A stretch of 6,178 nucleotides of DNA. Source: JBLHKE01 sp047619485. GTDB taxonomy: Bacteria; Verrucomicrobiota; Verrucomicrobiia; Verrucomicrobiales; DEV007. The DNA lies in NCBI GenBank assembly GCA_047619485.1, contig JBLHKE010000482.1, positions 1 through 6,178 of the forward strand. The letters run 5' to 3'. The position numbers and the translations under genes were made by a program. This document shows, piece after piece, positions 6,072 through 6,178 of this stretch. Under the pieces are notes generated by a model. That model was not told where the DNA came from. It did no database searches and worked only from the letters and a program-made list of their open reading frames with translations. The number at the start of each line of letters is the position of its first letter. The stretch's first letter is position 1.

Positions 6072-6096
6072 TACCCGCTCCGGCAAGAATCATTTT

Positions 6097-6178
6097 AGAA
6101 TTCGCCCAGATCCGCCCGCTGAATCGTCATTAAATCCATTTAAATCCTCCCCAGCAAACGGATCTGGATCGGAATTCT
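6097..6178. repeat. Long imperfect inverted repeat at the window edge
   Basis: The left arm AGAATTCGCCCAGATCC (6097-6113) and right arm GGATCTGGATCGGAATTCT (6160-6178) are complementary at 15 positions: AGAATTC with GAATTCT, and CCAGATCC with GGATCTGG, with a 2-base versus 4-base mismatch in the middle. The 46-base loop contains TTAAATCC twice (6130-6137 and 6140-6147). The outer end coincides with the last base of the window, so the repeat may continue. It could be a paired REP (BIME-like) unit, a small non-autonomous element, or a regulatory structure of the next gene. Confidence 0.5.

Noticed and set aside
4829..6178. A complete insertion sequence around the transposase
   Set aside because: I found no matching terminal repeats or target duplication on both sides. 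The inverted repeat at 6097-6178 lies only downstream, and RAYT-type genes are normally not in mobile units.

Overview
The window looks like chromosomal DNA of a Verrucomicrobiota bacterium, most likely Verrucomicrobiales. The evidence is protein style rather than any marker gene: a squalene-cyclase-repeat secreted protein behind a protein with an 'IGLPARERG...YPAEY...EQYLKNL' tail, a secreted HEIGHxLG metalloprotease with an 'LDAASLRDVGW' motif and a C-terminal 'SSRNLRDW...YYRV' domain, and a transposase of the 'RFKSVLVE...AAYIDLNPVRAGL' type. The taxon is an inference.

Layout. Positions 1-1222 (+) hold the 3' end of an operon: the last 63 codons of a protein resembling the tail of large planctomycete/verrucomicrobial proteins, overlapping by ATGA with a secreted 343-aa prenyltransferase/squalene-oxidase-repeat protein. 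A convergent gene (2650-1271, -) encodes a secreted zinc metalloprotease. Upstream of it, a clean intrinsic terminator (about 2736-2769) ends the next minus-strand gene (3931-2810), an NAD-dependent SDR sugar-nucleotide enzyme of the ArnA-dehydrogenase / UDP-apiose-UDP-xylose synthase type. A 423-base gap without a convincing gene follows. Then comes a minus-strand bifunctional-nuclease-domain (BFN/DUF151) protein (4828-4355). Divergent from it is a REP-associated-type Y1/HUH transposase (4984-5988, +). The last 190 bases are non-coding and contain a small REP-like hairpin (6059-6071) and a long imperfect inverted repeat (6097-6178) that runs to the window edge.

How the genes relate. Apart from the coupled pair at the left edge, the genes appear to be separate transcription units: convergent or divergent neighbours, a terminator between the epimerase and the protease, and wide gaps. 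I see no multi-gene pathway and no defence system. The points most worth following up are the plant-AXS-like active-site pattern in the SDR enzyme, the Phe where related transposases have Tyr, the downstream inverted repeats next to the transposase, and the displaced third zinc ligand in the protease.
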